Shown: piece after piece, positions 40,701-49,198 of the stretch
Position numbering within the stretch: position 1 is the stretch's first letter
Layout: each line of letters starts with the position of its first letter
Assembly: GCF_017875645.1 (NCBI RefSeq)
Contig: NZ_JAGGMR010000001.1
Coordinates: 6,820,001 to 6,884,000 of the forward strand
Length of the DNA stretch: 64,000 bases
Direction of reading: 5' to 3'
Source: Nocardia goodfellowii
GTDB taxonomy: Bacteria > Actinomycetota > Actinomycetes > Mycobacteriales > Mycobacteriaceae
Position numbers and translations under genes: made by a program
The notes under the pieces: model-generated
The model's database searches: none
The model's input: only the letters and a program-made list of their open reading frames with translations
What the model was told of the DNA's origin: nothing

Positions 40701-41282
40701 TCAGCAGGGGTCGGGTGACTCCTGGATGTCGTCGAAGATCTCGGTGGCCCAGGTCGCCGGGATGGCGTCGTGGCCGACCACGCGCATGGCGCTCATGACG
40801 GTCAGGAGCATGCCCGTCGCGATGAAGCGGCGGGCTTCGCTGACCGACGCTCCGGTCAGTTCGCGGACCAGGTCGTAGATATCGCCGAAGCCGGCGCGGA
40901 CCGCGTCGCCGATCACCGGGTCGCCACTGGCGGTGAACCCGTGCAGCATGCCCAGTGGCGGGTCACGTTCCTCGAGGAAAGTGTCGTAGGCCTTCCCGAG
41001 GGCTTGGATCGCTTCGGCCGGGGTCGCGCCTGGGTCGAGGTCGACGACGGCCGCGCGGAAGATCTCCTCGATACGTCCGCACACCTGTTGGATCACCGCG
41101 ATGAACAACTGCTGCTTGGTGCCGAACAGCCGGATCACGTACGGCTGCGAAACGCCGGCGCGGCGCGCGATCTCATCGGTTTTGGTTGCGGCATAGCCGG
41201 ATTCGGCGAAAGCGGAGACGGCGGCGGCAAGCACTTCGGCACGGCGATCCGTCGCGGTCATCCGAGTTCGTGTGGAACTCAC
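40701..41282 (-). CDS. TetR-family repressor, probable regulator of the adjacent MFS pump
   Basis: 193 residues from GTG 41282, preceded by AAAGGAG; a longer frame to 41309 is less likely. HTH: RAEVLAAAVSAFAESGYAATKTDEIARRAGVSQPYVIRLFGTKQQLF, typical TetR. The C-terminal domain is helical, ligand-binding and of unknown specificity. It is divergent from the MFS exporter with 91 bases between starts. A palindrome on the exporter -10 is its probable operator. Confidence 0.92.
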   Translation of the reverse strand: MSSTRTRMTATDRRAEVLAAAVSAFAESGYAATKTDEIARRAGVSQPYVIRLFGTKQQLFIAVIQQVCGRIEEIFRAAVVDLDPGATPAEAIQALGKAYDTFLEERDPPLGMLHGFTASGDPVIGDAVRAGFGDIYDLVRELTGASVSEARRFIATGMLLTVMSAMRVVGHDAIPATWATEIFDDIQESPDPC

Positions 41283-41302
41283 GGGGCTCCTTTCCCAGGG
41301 TG

Positions 41303-41350
41303 TTGACATGTTATCAGCCGATGCATACTGTTCGGACAGTTAGTTATCAG
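41303..41350 (+). promoter_or_regulatory. promoter and TetR-type operator of the MFS gene
   Basis: TTGACA (41303-41308) and TACTGT (41326-41331) are separated by 17 bases. The palindrome ACTGT-TCGG-ACAGT (41327-41340) covers the -10. GTTATCAG is repeated directly at 41310-41317 and 41343-41350, 33 bp apart (three helical turns). Occupancy by the divergent TetR protein would block transcription of both genes. Confidence 0.65.
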
Positions 41351-41373
41351 TCAATTACAACCAAGGCTGGACA

Positions 41374-42786
41374 ATGACCGGAACTCTTGCGCCGAAGCTC
41401 GATTCGACGGACGCGCCACCCCGCCCCCTCGCCGCGGTCCTCGCCGCGGTCGGCATCCCCATGTTCATGGTGGTGCTGGACAACCTCGTCGTGACGAACG
41501 CGCTACCGGTGATCCGCACCGAACTCGGCGCCTCGCTGACCGACCTGCAGTGGTTCGTCAACGCCTACACGCTCTCCTTCGCCTCGCTGCTGCTCACCGC
41601 CGCCGCCATCGGCGACCGGCTCGGCCGCCGGCGCGTCTTCCTGGCGGGCATCGCGCTGTTCACCGTGGCCTCGGCCGCCTGCGCGCTGGCCACCGAACCG
41701 TGGATGCTGATCCTGGCTCGGGCGATTCAGGGCGTCGGCGCGGCCGGTGTTCTGCCGCTGTCGTTGACGCTGCTGTCGGTCGCGGTGCCGGAAAAGATGC
41801 GCAGCGCCGCCATCGGCATCTGGGGTGGGATCACCGGACTCGGGGTGGCGCTGGGCCCGCTGGTCGGCGGCGCGGTGGTCGAGGGCCTGAGCTGGCAGTG
41901 GATCTTCTGGCTCAACGTGCCGATCGGCATCCTCGCGATTCCGTTCGTGGCTCGCGTGCTGCCCGAATCCTTCGGCGGTGCGCGGAAACTCGATCCACTC
42001 GGCCTGGTGCTGGCGGCCGGCGGCGTGCTCGCCGTCGTGTGGGGCGTGGTGCACGGCGCCGACGACGGGTGGACCTCCGGCACGGTGCTCGGCGCACTGA
42101 TCGCGGGCGGAATTCTGCTGGCCTGCACGGTCGCCTGGGAATTGCGGACGCCGCATCCGATGCTGCCGCTGCGGTTGTTCCGTTCGCGCGCGTTCCGCGT
42201 CGCCAACGCCACCGGATTCACCTTCTCCATCGGCGTGTTCGGCACCATCTTCCTGCTGGCCCAGTATTTCCAAGTGGTGCAGGGCTATTCACCGCTGGAG
42301 TCGGGCGTCCGGACCATGCCGTGGACCATGGCGCCGATGGTCGTCGCCCCCATCGCGGGCCTGATCGTCGACAAGGTCGGCGCCCGCACCTTGCTCGCCA
42401 CCGGGCAGTTCCTGCTCGTCGCGGCACTGGCCTGGATGGCGGCCGTCACCACCGTCGACGCCGCGTACAGCTCGTTCGTCGGCCCGTTCCTGCTCGGCGG
42501 CATCGGCATGGGGCTCACCTTCGCACCCAGCGCCACCGTGGTCATGGCCAGCGCGGGACCCGAGGAGCAAGCCATGGCTTCGGGCACCAACAGCACGGTC
42601 CGGGAAGTCGGCGTCGCCATGGGGGTCGCGATTCTGGCCTCGGTCTTCGCCTCCTACGGCTCCTACACCGACCCGCAGTCCTACGTCGACGGCCTCGTTC
42701 CGGCGATCTGGGTCGGCTCCGTCATCGTCGCCGTCGGCGCCGTGACATCCCTGTTCGTCCCCCGGGTGGTGTCCGCCGATCGCTGA
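41374..42786 (+). CDS. MFS multidrug efflux transporter, DHA2 (14-helix, EmrB/QacA) family
   Basis: 470 residues with 14 hydrophobic segments. Motif A appears as AIGDRLGRRRVFLAG, and the antiporter motif C region as GITGLGVALGPLVGGAVVEG. MFMVVLDNLVVTNALPVIRTEL is the DHA2 motif D1-type start (Asp in helix 1). It exports drugs or lipophilic compounds with proton exchange. It is probably induced when ligand releases the divergent TetR repressor. Confidence 0.93.
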   Translation: MTGTLAPKLDSTDAPPRPLAAVLAAVGIPMFMVVLDNLVVTNALPVIRTELGASLTDLQWFVNAYTLSFASLLLTAAAIGDRLGRRRVFLAGIALFTVASAACALATEPWMLILARAIQGVGAAGVLPLSLTLLSVAVPEKMRSAAIGIWGGITGLGVALGPLVGGAVVEGLSWQWIFWLNVPIGILAIPFVARVLPESFGGARKLDPLGLVLAAGGVLAVVWGVVHGADDGWTSGTVLGALIAGGILLACTVAWELRTPHPMLPLRLFRSRAFRVANATGFTFSIGVFGTIFLLAQYFQVVQGYSPLESGVRTMPWTMAPMVVAPIAGLIVDKVGARTLLATGQFLLVAALAWMAAVTTVDAAYSSFVGPFLLGGIGMGLTFAPSATVVMASAGPEEQAMASGTNSTVREVGVAMGVAILASVFASYGSYTDPQSYVDGLVPAIWVGSVIVAVGAVTSLFVPRVVSADR

Positions 42787-42908
42787 CCGGCGCCAACCAT
42801 CGAAGCGTCGAAGGCATCGATCTCGGGTGCAAAAAATCTGTCGTGGCGAGTGTAGACATTCTGCGAGAGTGGGTATACAGTCGCTCTCGTTCGAAAAGAG
42901 AAGATCCA

Positions 42909-43094
42909 GTGGCCGGGCAGGTGAACTGCCTGGAACATGAGGTTTACCGCCCCTCCGGCGGAGAAGAGAATCCGGTGCAGTCGGCCGGCCCGCCGGAGGC
43001 GGCGAAGCAGTTCAGCAGTACCGAGTACAGCAGTACCGAGATCGACAAGACACAGGTAAACCGGCAAACCCAGGAGGTGGTGGTCACTGAGTAG
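42909..43094 (+). CDS. possible 61-residue protein upstream of the MerR-type gene
   Basis: GTG 42909 to TAG 43094, preceded by a purine-rich GAAAAGAGAAG and a promoter-like TGTAGA-17 nt-TATACA near 42850-42880. Most codons end in G or C and amino acid use is polar (VAGQVNCLEHEVYRP, later QFSSTEYSSTEIDKT). No family recognised and no hydrophobic segment. The spacer 42787-43255 (469 bases) also holds two strong hairpins, so this could instead be part of a structured noncoding leader. Confidence 0.35.
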   Translation: MAGQVNCLEHEVYRPSGGEENPVQSAGPPEAAKQFSSTEYSSTEIDKTQVNRQTQEVVVTE

Positions 43095-43140
43095 TCGCCT
43101 ACCAGTTACGCGTCCCGGGAAGTGCCGGGCGCGATGTACG

Positions 43141-43163
43141 GCACCGGCCCCCATGGCCGGTGC
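43141..43163 (+). other. 9-bp stem hairpin in the leader of the MerR-type gene
   Basis: GCACCGGCC (43141-43149) pairs with GGCCGGTGC (43155-43163) across the loop CCCAT. It is followed by an unpaired A/T-containing stretch with a run of six C, then by a second stronger hairpin. Together these look like a structured RNA leader. Confidence 0.55.
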
Positions 43164-43201
43164 ACAGAATTGAAGTCAAATCCCCCCTCTTTGTAAGATC
43201 C

Positions 43202-43230
43202 CAGGCCCCGGCGCTCAGCGCCGGGGCCTG
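43202..43230 (+). terminator. 14-bp GC hairpin 26 bases before the MerR-type start
   Basis: CAGGCCCCGGCGCT (43202-43215) and AGCGCCGGGGCCTG (43217-43230) are perfect complements with one nominal loop base. Any transcript starting near 42880 would meet it before reaching GTG 43256. It may act as an attenuator or as the terminator of a small RNA. Confidence 0.6.
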
Positions 43231-43255
43231 CCGACGTTGACTCCCGAGAGGTGCC

Positions 43256-43612
43256 GTGCAACAACCGAATACCCACTCCGCCGACGCCCTCAGCGCCGGC
43301 GACAGACTCGAGGACGACAACTACCCCGCCTACAGCATGGGGCGTGCCGCAGAGATCCTCGGCGTCACCCAATCATTTCTGCGCGGCCTGGACGCCGCCG
43401 AACTGCTGACCCCGCAACGCTCCCCCGGCGGACACCGCCGCTACTCCCGCTACCAGCTCCGCCTCGCCGCCCGCGTCCGCGAACTGGTCGACAACGGCAA
43501 CACTCTCGAGGCGGCCTGTCGCATCGTCATCCTCGAAGACCAACTCGCCGAAGCCCAGCGGATCAACACCGATCTCCAGCGTGCGCTCGACGACCGCCCG
43601 CCCGCGCCCTGA
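43256..43612 (+). CDS. MerR-family (HspR-like) helix-turn-helix protein
   Basis: 118 residues from GTG 43256 with GAGAGG upstream. YSMGRAAEILGVTQSFLRGLDAAELL is the MerR HTH and PQRSPGGHRRYSRYQLRLAARV is the wing and second helix (GGHRRYS is characteristic). A short coiled coil follows (ILEDQLAEAQRINTDLQRAL). There is no ligand domain, as in HspR-type regulators. It ends seven bases from a convergent methyltransferase. The two upstream hairpins suggest control after transcription start. Confidence 0.82.
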   Translation: MQQPNTHSADALSAGDRLEDDNYPAYSMGRAAEILGVTQSFLRGLDAAELLTPQRSPGGHRRYSRYQLRLAARVRELVDNGNTLEAACRIVILEDQLAEAQRINTDLQRALDDRPPAP

Positions 43613-43618
43613 CCGGCG

Positions 43619-44302
43619 CTATCGAGATCGGTAGTAGGAGTTCACGGCGGGCTGGCCGGTGTAATTCGGGCCCGCCTGATCGTCGGCACCGGCATAGTCG
43701 AACGGCAGGGCCACCGCGGCACGACCCCGGCGGGTGATCCGCCGTCGACGACCGTCGTAGTCGAAGCCCTGCGCGCGCAGCACGGTACGCAGGCGACGAT
43801 CCAGCGGACGAGCATCGGCCGAACGCACGCTCGCGAGGTCCAGATTGGCGGCGAACAGCCCGTCGGCCGCGAGCCACGAAGCCGTCGCCGCGAGGACTTT
43901 CAGTTTGTCGCCGAGGTAGTGCAGGCCGTGCACACAGGTGATCAGGTCGAACGGCCGATCCGGCGCCCAGGTGGTGACCGAGGCCGTGACGAACTCAACT
44001 CCGCGATCCGGAGCGCTCGCGAAAGCGTCGACCAAGTCGACGCCGGTGATTTGGAGCCGGGTGTCATCGATCAGCCGCGCGCATTCCAGCAGCGCTGTGC
44101 CCGAGCCGCAGCACAGGTCGAGCCACCGGAAGGTTTCCACGCCGGTAGCCAGCCGTTCCCGGATCAGCTCGGCCACATCGATGCCGAGGTCGCGCCCGTA
44201 GCCGTTGCTCCCGGTCAGCCGCCGTTCCCGGTTCATCGCGTTGTTGGCGACCACCGAGGAACGTTCCAGCGCCACATCATCGAGCAACCGCACGTCATCC
44301 AC
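43619..44302 (-). CDS. class I SAM-dependent methyltransferase
   Basis: 227 residues from GTG 44302. Motif I RWLDLCCGSGTALLECAR, then TGVDLVDAFA (acidic ribose contact), and FDLITCVHGLHYLGDKL as motif IV/post-I. N-terminal NRERRLTGSNGYGRDL and C-terminal NYTGQPAVNSYYRSR may form the substrate lid. Target unknown. Single gene, convergent with the MerR-type gene. Confidence 0.8.
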   Translation of the reverse strand: MDDVRLLDDVALERSSVVANNAMNRERRLTGSNGYGRDLGIDVAELIRERLATGVETFRWLDLCCGSGTALLECARLIDDTRLQITGVDLVDAFASAPDRGVEFVTASVTTWAPDRPFDLITCVHGLHYLGDKLKVLAATASWLAADGLFAANLDLASVRSADARPLDRRLRTVLRAQGFDYDGRRRRITRRGRAAVALPFDYAGADDQAGPNYTGQPAVNSYYRSR

Positions 44303-44362
44303 CCTCGAACTCTATGCCGCACAGGACCGCCGAGCCAGCCGCGAGAAGATCTGCGGCGCGGA

Positions 44363-45925
44363 CTATTTCGCGTACTGGGCCTGCTCGATCGCGTCGGATT
44401 CGACGATCTCGTCGGTGGGCCGCGGCAGTGCCCGCGCCAGGACCTCCCCGCGGAAGAACGGCGGCATCCGGCGGGCTAGAACCAGGTACAGCGGGACGCC
44501 GGCGAGCAGGGTGCCGACGCCGAGCAGAAAGATCGAGCCGATCTGCCAGTGCGGCGCGAACGGCAGTTGCCAGTAGGAGCCTTCGTCGTCCGGCCGCCAG
44601 GAGGTGACGGCGGTCCAGGCCGCCGCGAACAGCAGCATGCCACCGCCGAGCGCGGGTAACAGACCCTTCATGACCAATGCCCTGCGGTCGGCGGCGAATC
44701 GGTTTCGATAGAGCCAGGCACAACTCAGGCCGGTGAGCCCGTAGTAGACGCCGATCGACATGCCGATCGCGGTGACGGCCTCGGCGATCAGGCGGCCGCC
44801 CGACGCGAAATTCAACGCCACATACAGCGCGACCGAGCACGCGCCGAAGACGACGGTGGATACCACCGGCGTGCGGAAGCGCGGATGGATGCGACCGAAG
44901 GCCTCGGGCAGGGCGCGATGCAATGCCATCGAATAGGTGGTGCGCGCGGTCGGGAGGATGGTGGTCTGGGTGGAAGCCGCGGCCGAGGTGAGCACCATCA
45001 GGAACAGCAGGTGCACCGCGACGCTGCCGATCGCGCTGTCGCCGAACACCGCCGCGCCGAGTGCGCCGAGCACGTCGTCCACATGATCCGGATTGGCCAG
45101 GCCCAGCCCTGCGGTGCCGGTGCCCGCGAAGGCCTGACCCGCCACCGTCACCAGCAGGTACAGGGCGACGAGGGTGATAGTCGACAGCACCGCCGCGCGA
45201 CCGGGTGTCCGGCGCGGATCAACTGTTTCCTGGTTCACCGACACCGCCGAATCCCAGCCCCAATAGATGAAGGTCATCAGCAGCAGCGCGTTGACGAATG
45301 CGGAGAACGACCCGATCGCGAAGGGGTTGAACCACTCCCACCGCGGCATGCTCGCACCCGCCGCCGCGTGCCCGAGCGCCACCCGGATCAGCGCGACCAG
45401 CGAGAAGATCACCAGCAGTCCGAACTCGATCGTCAGCAACACCGACTGCAATCGCGCCGACACGTCGATCCCCGCCACCGCCACCGCGGTCATCACGACG
45501 AGGTAGCCGATGCCGACCAGCAGCACCCAGGCGCTCGTCGCGTCGGACCCGATGCCGTCCGCGCCGAACAGATGAAAGGTGTACTGGGCGCTGACCTGAG
45601 CCAGGCTCGCCATCACCAGCAGATCCGACACCACGATCGCCCATCCGGCCATCCACCCGGTGAACGGACCGAACGCCCGGGTCGCCCACACGAAGGTGGT
45701 CCCCGGATCCGGCTCCACCGCGTTCAGGTCTCGATACCCGATGGCCACCAGCAACATCGGGATAAAGGCCAGTACCACGATGATCGGCGCCTGCAACCCG
45801 ACGGCCGCCACGACGAGTCCGAGGGTGGCGGTAATGCTGTACGCGGGCCCGGCCGAAGCCACGCCGATCACCACCGAGGAGACCAGGGAGAGCGCTCCGG
45901 ACCGCAGGGTGCTGGGCGATGTCAC
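44363..45925 (-). CDS. APC-family amino acid permease
   Basis: 520 residues with 12 or more membrane segments, from GTG 45925. GVASAGPAYSITATLG (helix 1 glycine-rich unwound region) and GTTFVWATRAFGPFTGWMAGW (helix 2-3 signature) identify the amino acid-polyamine-organocation superfamily. A later WGWDSAVSVNQETVDPRRTPGRA loop is conserved. It probably imports or exchanges an amino acid or amine across the inner membrane; specificity cannot be read. Monocistronic. Confidence 0.92.
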   Translation of the reverse strand: MTSPSTLRSGALSLVSSVVIGVASAGPAYSITATLGLVVAAVGLQAPIIVVLAFIPMLLVAIGYRDLNAVEPDPGTTFVWATRAFGPFTGWMAGWAIVVSDLLVMASLAQVSAQYTFHLFGADGIGSDATSAWVLLVGIGYLVVMTAVAVAGIDVSARLQSVLLTIEFGLLVIFSLVALIRVALGHAAAGASMPRWEWFNPFAIGSFSAFVNALLLMTFIYWGWDSAVSVNQETVDPRRTPGRAAVLSTITLVALYLLVTVAGQAFAGTGTAGLGLANPDHVDDVLGALGAAVFGDSAIGSVAVHLLFLMVLTSAAASTQTTILPTARTTYSMALHRALPEAFGRIHPRFRTPVVSTVVFGACSVALYVALNFASGGRLIAEAVTAIGMSIGVYYGLTGLSCAWLYRNRFAADRRALVMKGLLPALGGGMLLFAAAWTAVTSWRPDDEGSYWQLPFAPHWQIGSIFLLGVGTLLAGVPLYLVLARRMPPFFRGEVLARALPRPTDEIVESDAIEQAQYAK

Positions 45926-45999
45926 CGGACAAGGCTACGGGCAACTTTCCAGCACACCGAATCGGCCCGCCGCCCCCTTCGAGCCGAGGGCGCAGGCCG

Positions 46000-46821
46000 C
46001 TACTTCGCGTAGCGGACGCGGGAGTTCGCGTAGAGGCAGATCGCGGCGGCGGTGGCCAGGTTGAGGCTCTCGGCGCGACCGCGAATCGGGATGCGGATGC
46101 GGTGGTCGGCGCGGGCGGCGACCTCGCGGTCGAGGCCGTGCGCCTCGTTGCCGAACAGCCAGGCGACCGGGGCGGTGAAGAGGTGATCCGCGTCGTCCAG
46201 GTCGATTTCGCCGTCGGCGGCGGTGGCCAGGATCGTAATGCCCGCTGCCGCAATCGAATCCAGCGTTTCGGTGACATCCCGGCCGCGTGCGACCGGCACA
46301 TGGAAGAGGCTGCCCGCACTGGCGCGGACGCATTTACCGTTGTGCGGGTCGACGGTGTCACCGGCCAGCACGATTCCATCGGCGCCGACGGAATCGGCGA
46401 CCCGGATCAGGGTGCCCGCGTTGCCGGGCTCGGAAATCTGCACCGGGACGGCGAGGATGCGGGGATCGCGGTCGAGCACCTCGGTCAGCGGCACATCGAT
46501 CAGATCGCAGACGGCCACCAGGCCGGGCGCGGTGACGGTTTCGCCGAGTTGCTGCGCCGCACGCTCACTGACCAGCGTGGTGCGGACACCGGACGCGGCG
46601 GCTCCCGCGATGAGCGCGTGCGCACGGGTGGCGGCGTCGAGCGAGTAGAACAACTCGCGCACCCTTCCGGTGTCCAGCGCCGCGGCTACGGCGTTGGCCC
46701 CCTCGGCGAGGAACTGCCCGGTCTTGCGGCGTTGCGCCGATCGGTGCAGCTTGACAGCGGAAACGACCCGTGGATTGCGCTCGGAAAGCGCGTCCACGGG
46801 TCGTTCCGGGGAGTTCGTCAA
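46000..46821 (-). CDS. TrmH/SpoU-family rRNA 2'-O-methyltransferase (TsnR-like)
   Basis: 273 residues. N-terminal L30e-like RNA-binding part (NPRVVSAVKLHRSAQRRKTGQFLAEG) and SPOUT domain: VQISEPGNAGTLIRVADS (motif 1), WLFGNEAHGLDREV (motif 2) and IPIRGRAESLNLATAAAICL (motif 3), forming the trefoil knot that binds SAM. The likely target is a 23S rRNA ribose. It starts on the base next to the rplT stop codon, consistent with co-expression with ribosomal proteins, as tsnR is in M. tuberculosis. Confidence 0.92.
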   Translation of the reverse strand: MTNSPERPVDALSERNPRVVSAVKLHRSAQRRKTGQFLAEGANAVAAALDTGRVRELFYSLDAATRAHALIAGAAASGVRTTLVSERAAQQLGETVTAPGLVAVCDLIDVPLTEVLDRDPRILAVPVQISEPGNAGTLIRVADSVGADGIVLAGDTVDPHNGKCVRASAGSLFHVPVARGRDVTETLDSIAAAGITILATAADGEIDLDDADHLFTAPVAWLFGNEAHGLDREVAARADHRIRIPIRGRAESLNLATAAAICLYANSRVRYAK

Positions 46822-47202
46822 TTACGCGGCGGGCGCGTTGACATCGGCCGGCAGCGCGGCCTTGGCGATCGCGACCAGGCCGGCGAAGGCTTCGGCGTCG
46901 GAGACGGCGAGCTCGGCGAGGATCTTGCGGTCCACCTCGACACCCGCGGCCTTAAGGCCCTGGATGAAGCGGTTGTAGGTGATGTCGTTGATGCGCGCCG
47001 CGGCGTTGATGCGGGCGATCCACAGCTTGCGGAAGTCACCCTTGCGCGCCCGGCGGTCCCGGTAGGCGTAGGTGAGCGAGTGCAGCTGCTGTTCCTTGGC
47101 CTTGCGGTACAACCGCGAGCGCTGGCCCCGGTAGCCCTTGGAGGCCTCGAGGATGGAACGGCGCTTCTTCTGAGCGTTGACGGCCCTTTTGACGCGTGCC
47201 AC
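46822..47202 (-). CDS. rplT: 50S ribosomal protein L20
   Basis: 126 residues beginning [20 protein letters not shown], the highly basic L20 N-terminus that reaches into 23S r[23 protein letters not shown] follows and a globular C-terminal part ends in an acidic/Ala-rich tail. L20 is essential for early 50S assembly and in many bacteria represses its own infC-rpmI-rplT operon. No candidate L20-type operator was identified between rpmI and rplT (47203-47304). Confidence 0.98.
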   Translation of the reverse strand: MARVKRAVNAQKKRRSILEASKGYRGQRSRLYRKAKEQQLHSLTYAYRDRRARKGDFRKLWIARINAAARINDITYNRFIQGLKAAGVEVDRKILAELAVSDAEAFAGLVAIAKAALPADVNAPAA

Positions 47203-47304
47203 TGGTCAGTCCTTTAGTCGAAATAGGGGGCGCGGCGTGGCGCCCGGTTGGTCGGTGTCGGCGTCCGGGAGAACCGGATCGCGCGGGATTGCTGCGAGAG
47301 GTCT

Positions 47305-47499
47305 TTACAGACCCAGCAGCCTCTTGACGCGAGGGACGTCGACGGCCGCAACCGACTCCGTGCCGTCCAGACGACGAGTCCGGCGGGACGACTTGTGCTC
47401 GAGCAGGTGGCGACGGTTGGCCTGCTGGCGGAGCAGCTTGCCGCGGCCGGAAACCTTGAATCGCTTCGAGGCGCCGCTGTGGCTCTTCATCTTCGGCAT
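47305..47499 (-). CDS. rpmI: 50S ribosomal protein L35
   Basis: 64 residues, [20 protein letters not shown] at the start and [14 protein letters not shown] in the middle, the canonical L35 sequence. ATG 47499 follows AGAGGAAC. Second gene of infC-rpmI-rplT. Several longer overlapping frames on both strands are shadows. Confidence 0.98.
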   Translation of the reverse strand: MPKMKSHSGASKRFKVSGRGKLLRQQANRRHLLEHKSSRRTRRLDGTESVAAVDVPRVKRLLGL

Positions 47500-47560
47500 G
47501 GGTTCCTCTATCTGGTCGTGCCGGTACTCCGTAAGAGAACTACCGGTGTGCTGATCGGTA

Positions 47561-48217
47561 TTACTGCGGTGGGGCCGGCGCCGAAGGCTCAGCGGCCGGT
47601 GCTTCCGCAGGGGCGGGAGCCGCAGGCGCCGGGGCGGCGGCGGGGCGCGGTGCAGCTGCCTGCGGCCGCGCGGCCGACTCCTCCTGAGCCTTAACCCGCG
47701 TCTTCGCACCCTTGTGCGGGGCGAGGACCATGGTCATATTGCGACCGTCCTGTTTCGCGGAGGTCTCGACGAAACCCAACTCGGCGACGTCGGAGGCCAA
47801 GCGCTGCAACAACCGGAAACCCAGTTCGGGACGCGACTGCTCGCGGCCACGGAACATGATCGTCACCTTGACCTTGGACCCGGCTTCGAGGAAGCGAACC
47901 ACGTTGCGCTTCTTGGTCTCGTAGTCGTGATCGTCGATCTTCGGCCGGAGCTTCTGCTCCTTGATCACGGTCTGGACTTGGTTCTTGCGAGACTCGCGCG
48001 CCTTCTGCGCCGTCTCGTACTTGAACTTGCCGTAATCCATGATCTTGCAGACCGGCGGACGGGCATCCGGGGCCACCTCGACCAGGTCGAGGTCGGCTTC
48101 GAGGGCGACGCGTAGTGCATCTTCAACACGCACGATCCCAACCTGCTCGCCGCTGGGTCCGATGAGCCGAACCTCGGGAACACGGATGCGATCGTTGATG
48201 CGGGTCTCAGTGCTGAT
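47561..48217 (-). CDS. infC: translation initiation factor IF-3 (ATC start codon)
   Basis: IF-3 binds the 30S subunit and rejects non-canonical starts. Conserved sequence extends well upstream of the first GTG (48133): [20 protein letters not shown] reads in frame from ATC at 48215-48217. AGGAGG (48222-48227) lies four bases before it, so ATC is the likely initiator, paralleling the AUU start of E. coli infC that allows self-limitation. 218 residues. Motifs: [31 protein letters not shown]. The C-terminus has an unusual ~35-residue Ala/Pro tail, seen in related actinobacteria. Confidence 0.95.
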   Translation of the reverse strand: MSTETRINDRIRVPEVRLIGPSGEQVGIVRVEDALRVALEADLDLVEVAPDARPPVCKIMDYGKFKYETAQKARESRKNQVQTVIKEQKLRPKIDDHDYETKKRNVVRFLEAGSKVKVTIMFRGREQSRPELGFRLLQRLASDVAELGFVETSAKQDGRNMTMVLAPHKGAKTRVKAQEESAARPQAAAPRPAAAPAPAAPAPAEAPAAEPSAPAPPQ

Positions 48218-48517
48218 GGGGCCTCCTAGGTCAAGCGGTGTCGTCGGACGACCGCAGGCAATAACTGCAACCCCTTTTCAACACAAAGACCCCGAGCGAT
48301 ATTTCTATCGCCACGGGGCCCGAGTCGACCGATCCGCAAACGCACGCGACGTACGTCTGCCCTGTGCACGAGACATGCTCCGCACAAGACCCGCTCGAAC
48401 CGAGCGGATGACCGGACCGTTTGACCTCTGCGATCGCTCGCGGGCAACGGTGGGAGTCGGGCTCCACTTATCTGCCCCAGGATGTACTCACAAAGAAGAA
48501 CGACCCGGGGCGGTCGT
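48218..48517 (-). promoter_or_regulatory. infC leader region with two terminator-like hairpins
   Basis: On the minus strand, 48318-48290 folds as CCCCG + GCGATA, loop GAAA, TATCGC + CGGGG (small bulge), followed by TCTTTGT: an intrinsic-terminator shape with a GNRA tetraloop. Further upstream ACGACC (48517-48512) pairs with GGTCGT (48505-48500) and is followed by TTCTTCTTTG. These may form an attenuator for infC-rpmI-rplT. The rest of the 442-base spacer 48218-48659 contains no supported gene. Confidence 0.5.
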
Positions 48518-48659
48518 CAGCGAATAGTCTAACAGTCCAGACGGCTATAACCGAAATCGTGGCGTGTTCACCTGCTGAGCAGGGCCCGGGAGCGATCTGC
48601 ACCATATCCGAGGACAGCCGCTCGATGCCCGGCCGGGCGCGCAGCCTAGGGTTTCGACC

Positions 48660-49001
48660 ATGACTGAAGAGCCCGACACCGCCATTCGCGACCTGGCCGA
48701 CATCCCCGCCGTCGAGGTGATCAGCCGCGCCGCCGTCATGCTCATGAGCTCGGCCGCGGAGAAGCTCGGGCTCGCCGACGAGGACCCGGACAACAGCCCG
48801 CGCCGCGACCTGGACGAGGCTCGCCGGGTGATCACGGCGCTGGCAGGGCTGGTCACGGCGTCGGTGGAGTACCTGGGTCCGCACGCGGGCCCGATCCGCG
48901 AGGCGCTGCAGTCACTGCAGCGAGCGTTCCGCGAGGCCTCGGCACATCCGGACGAGCCGGGCAAGGGGCCGGGCGAGAAGTACACCGGTCCGGTGTACTG
49001 A
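48660..49001 (+). CDS. DUF1844 domain protein
   Basis: 113 residues from ATG 48660. It contains VEVISRAAVMLMSSAAEKLGLA, then LDEARRVITALAGLVTASVEYLG and REALQSLQRAFREAS, the three-helix DUF1844 pattern. Function unknown; genes of this family often lie next to infC and uvrA in actinobacteria. It is divergent from infC and ends in a strong terminator. Confidence 0.88.
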   Translation: MTEEPDTAIRDLADIPAVEVISRAAVMLMSSAAEKLGLADEDPDNSPRRDLDEARRVITALAGLVTASVEYLGPHAGPIREALQSLQRAFREASAHPDEPGKGPGEKYTGPVY

Positions 49002-49021
49002 GCGGAGGACCTGACCATACG

Positions 49022-49054
49022 AGAACGGGACCGGCTGCGCGCCGGTCCCGTTCT
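49022..49054. terminator. bidirectional terminator between the DUF1844 gene and the small-peptide genes
   Basis: AGAACGGGACCGGC (49022-49035) pairs perfectly with GCCGGTCCCGTTCT (49041-49054), loop TGCGC, followed on the plus strand by GTCGTTTTG. It lies between two convergent genes. Confidence 0.85.
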
Positions 49055-49070
49055 GTCGTTTTGCCCGGTA

Positions 49071-49169
49071 CTACGCGGGCGGCGGAGTCACCGAAATGGA
49101 TGAGCCGCTGGAGATCAAGTTGGCGAGCGCCGTGAAGAGGGCGCCGAAGCCCGCGCTTCCGCTGTCCAT
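49071..49169 (-). CDS. tiny amphipathic peptide, second of a paralogous pair
   Basis: 32 residues from ATG 49169, with GGAAGGA eight bases upstream. The core GFGALFTALANLISSGSS forms an amphipathic or hydrophobic helix, and the tail ISVTPPPA ends in prolines. The pattern G-A-hydrophobic-hydrophobic-T then L-I-S/T-x-S-S is shared with the 28-residue peptide encoded 29 bases upstream, so they are paralogues in one operon. Size and helix type resemble corynebacterial PorA/PorH cell-wall channel peptides or membrane-active peptides; this is only an analogy. No export signal is visible. Confidence 0.6.
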   Translation of the reverse strand: MDSGSAGFGALFTALANLISSGSSISVTPPPA

Positions 49170-49198
49170 AGTGTGATTCCTTCCGAGTTCGCCCGCGC

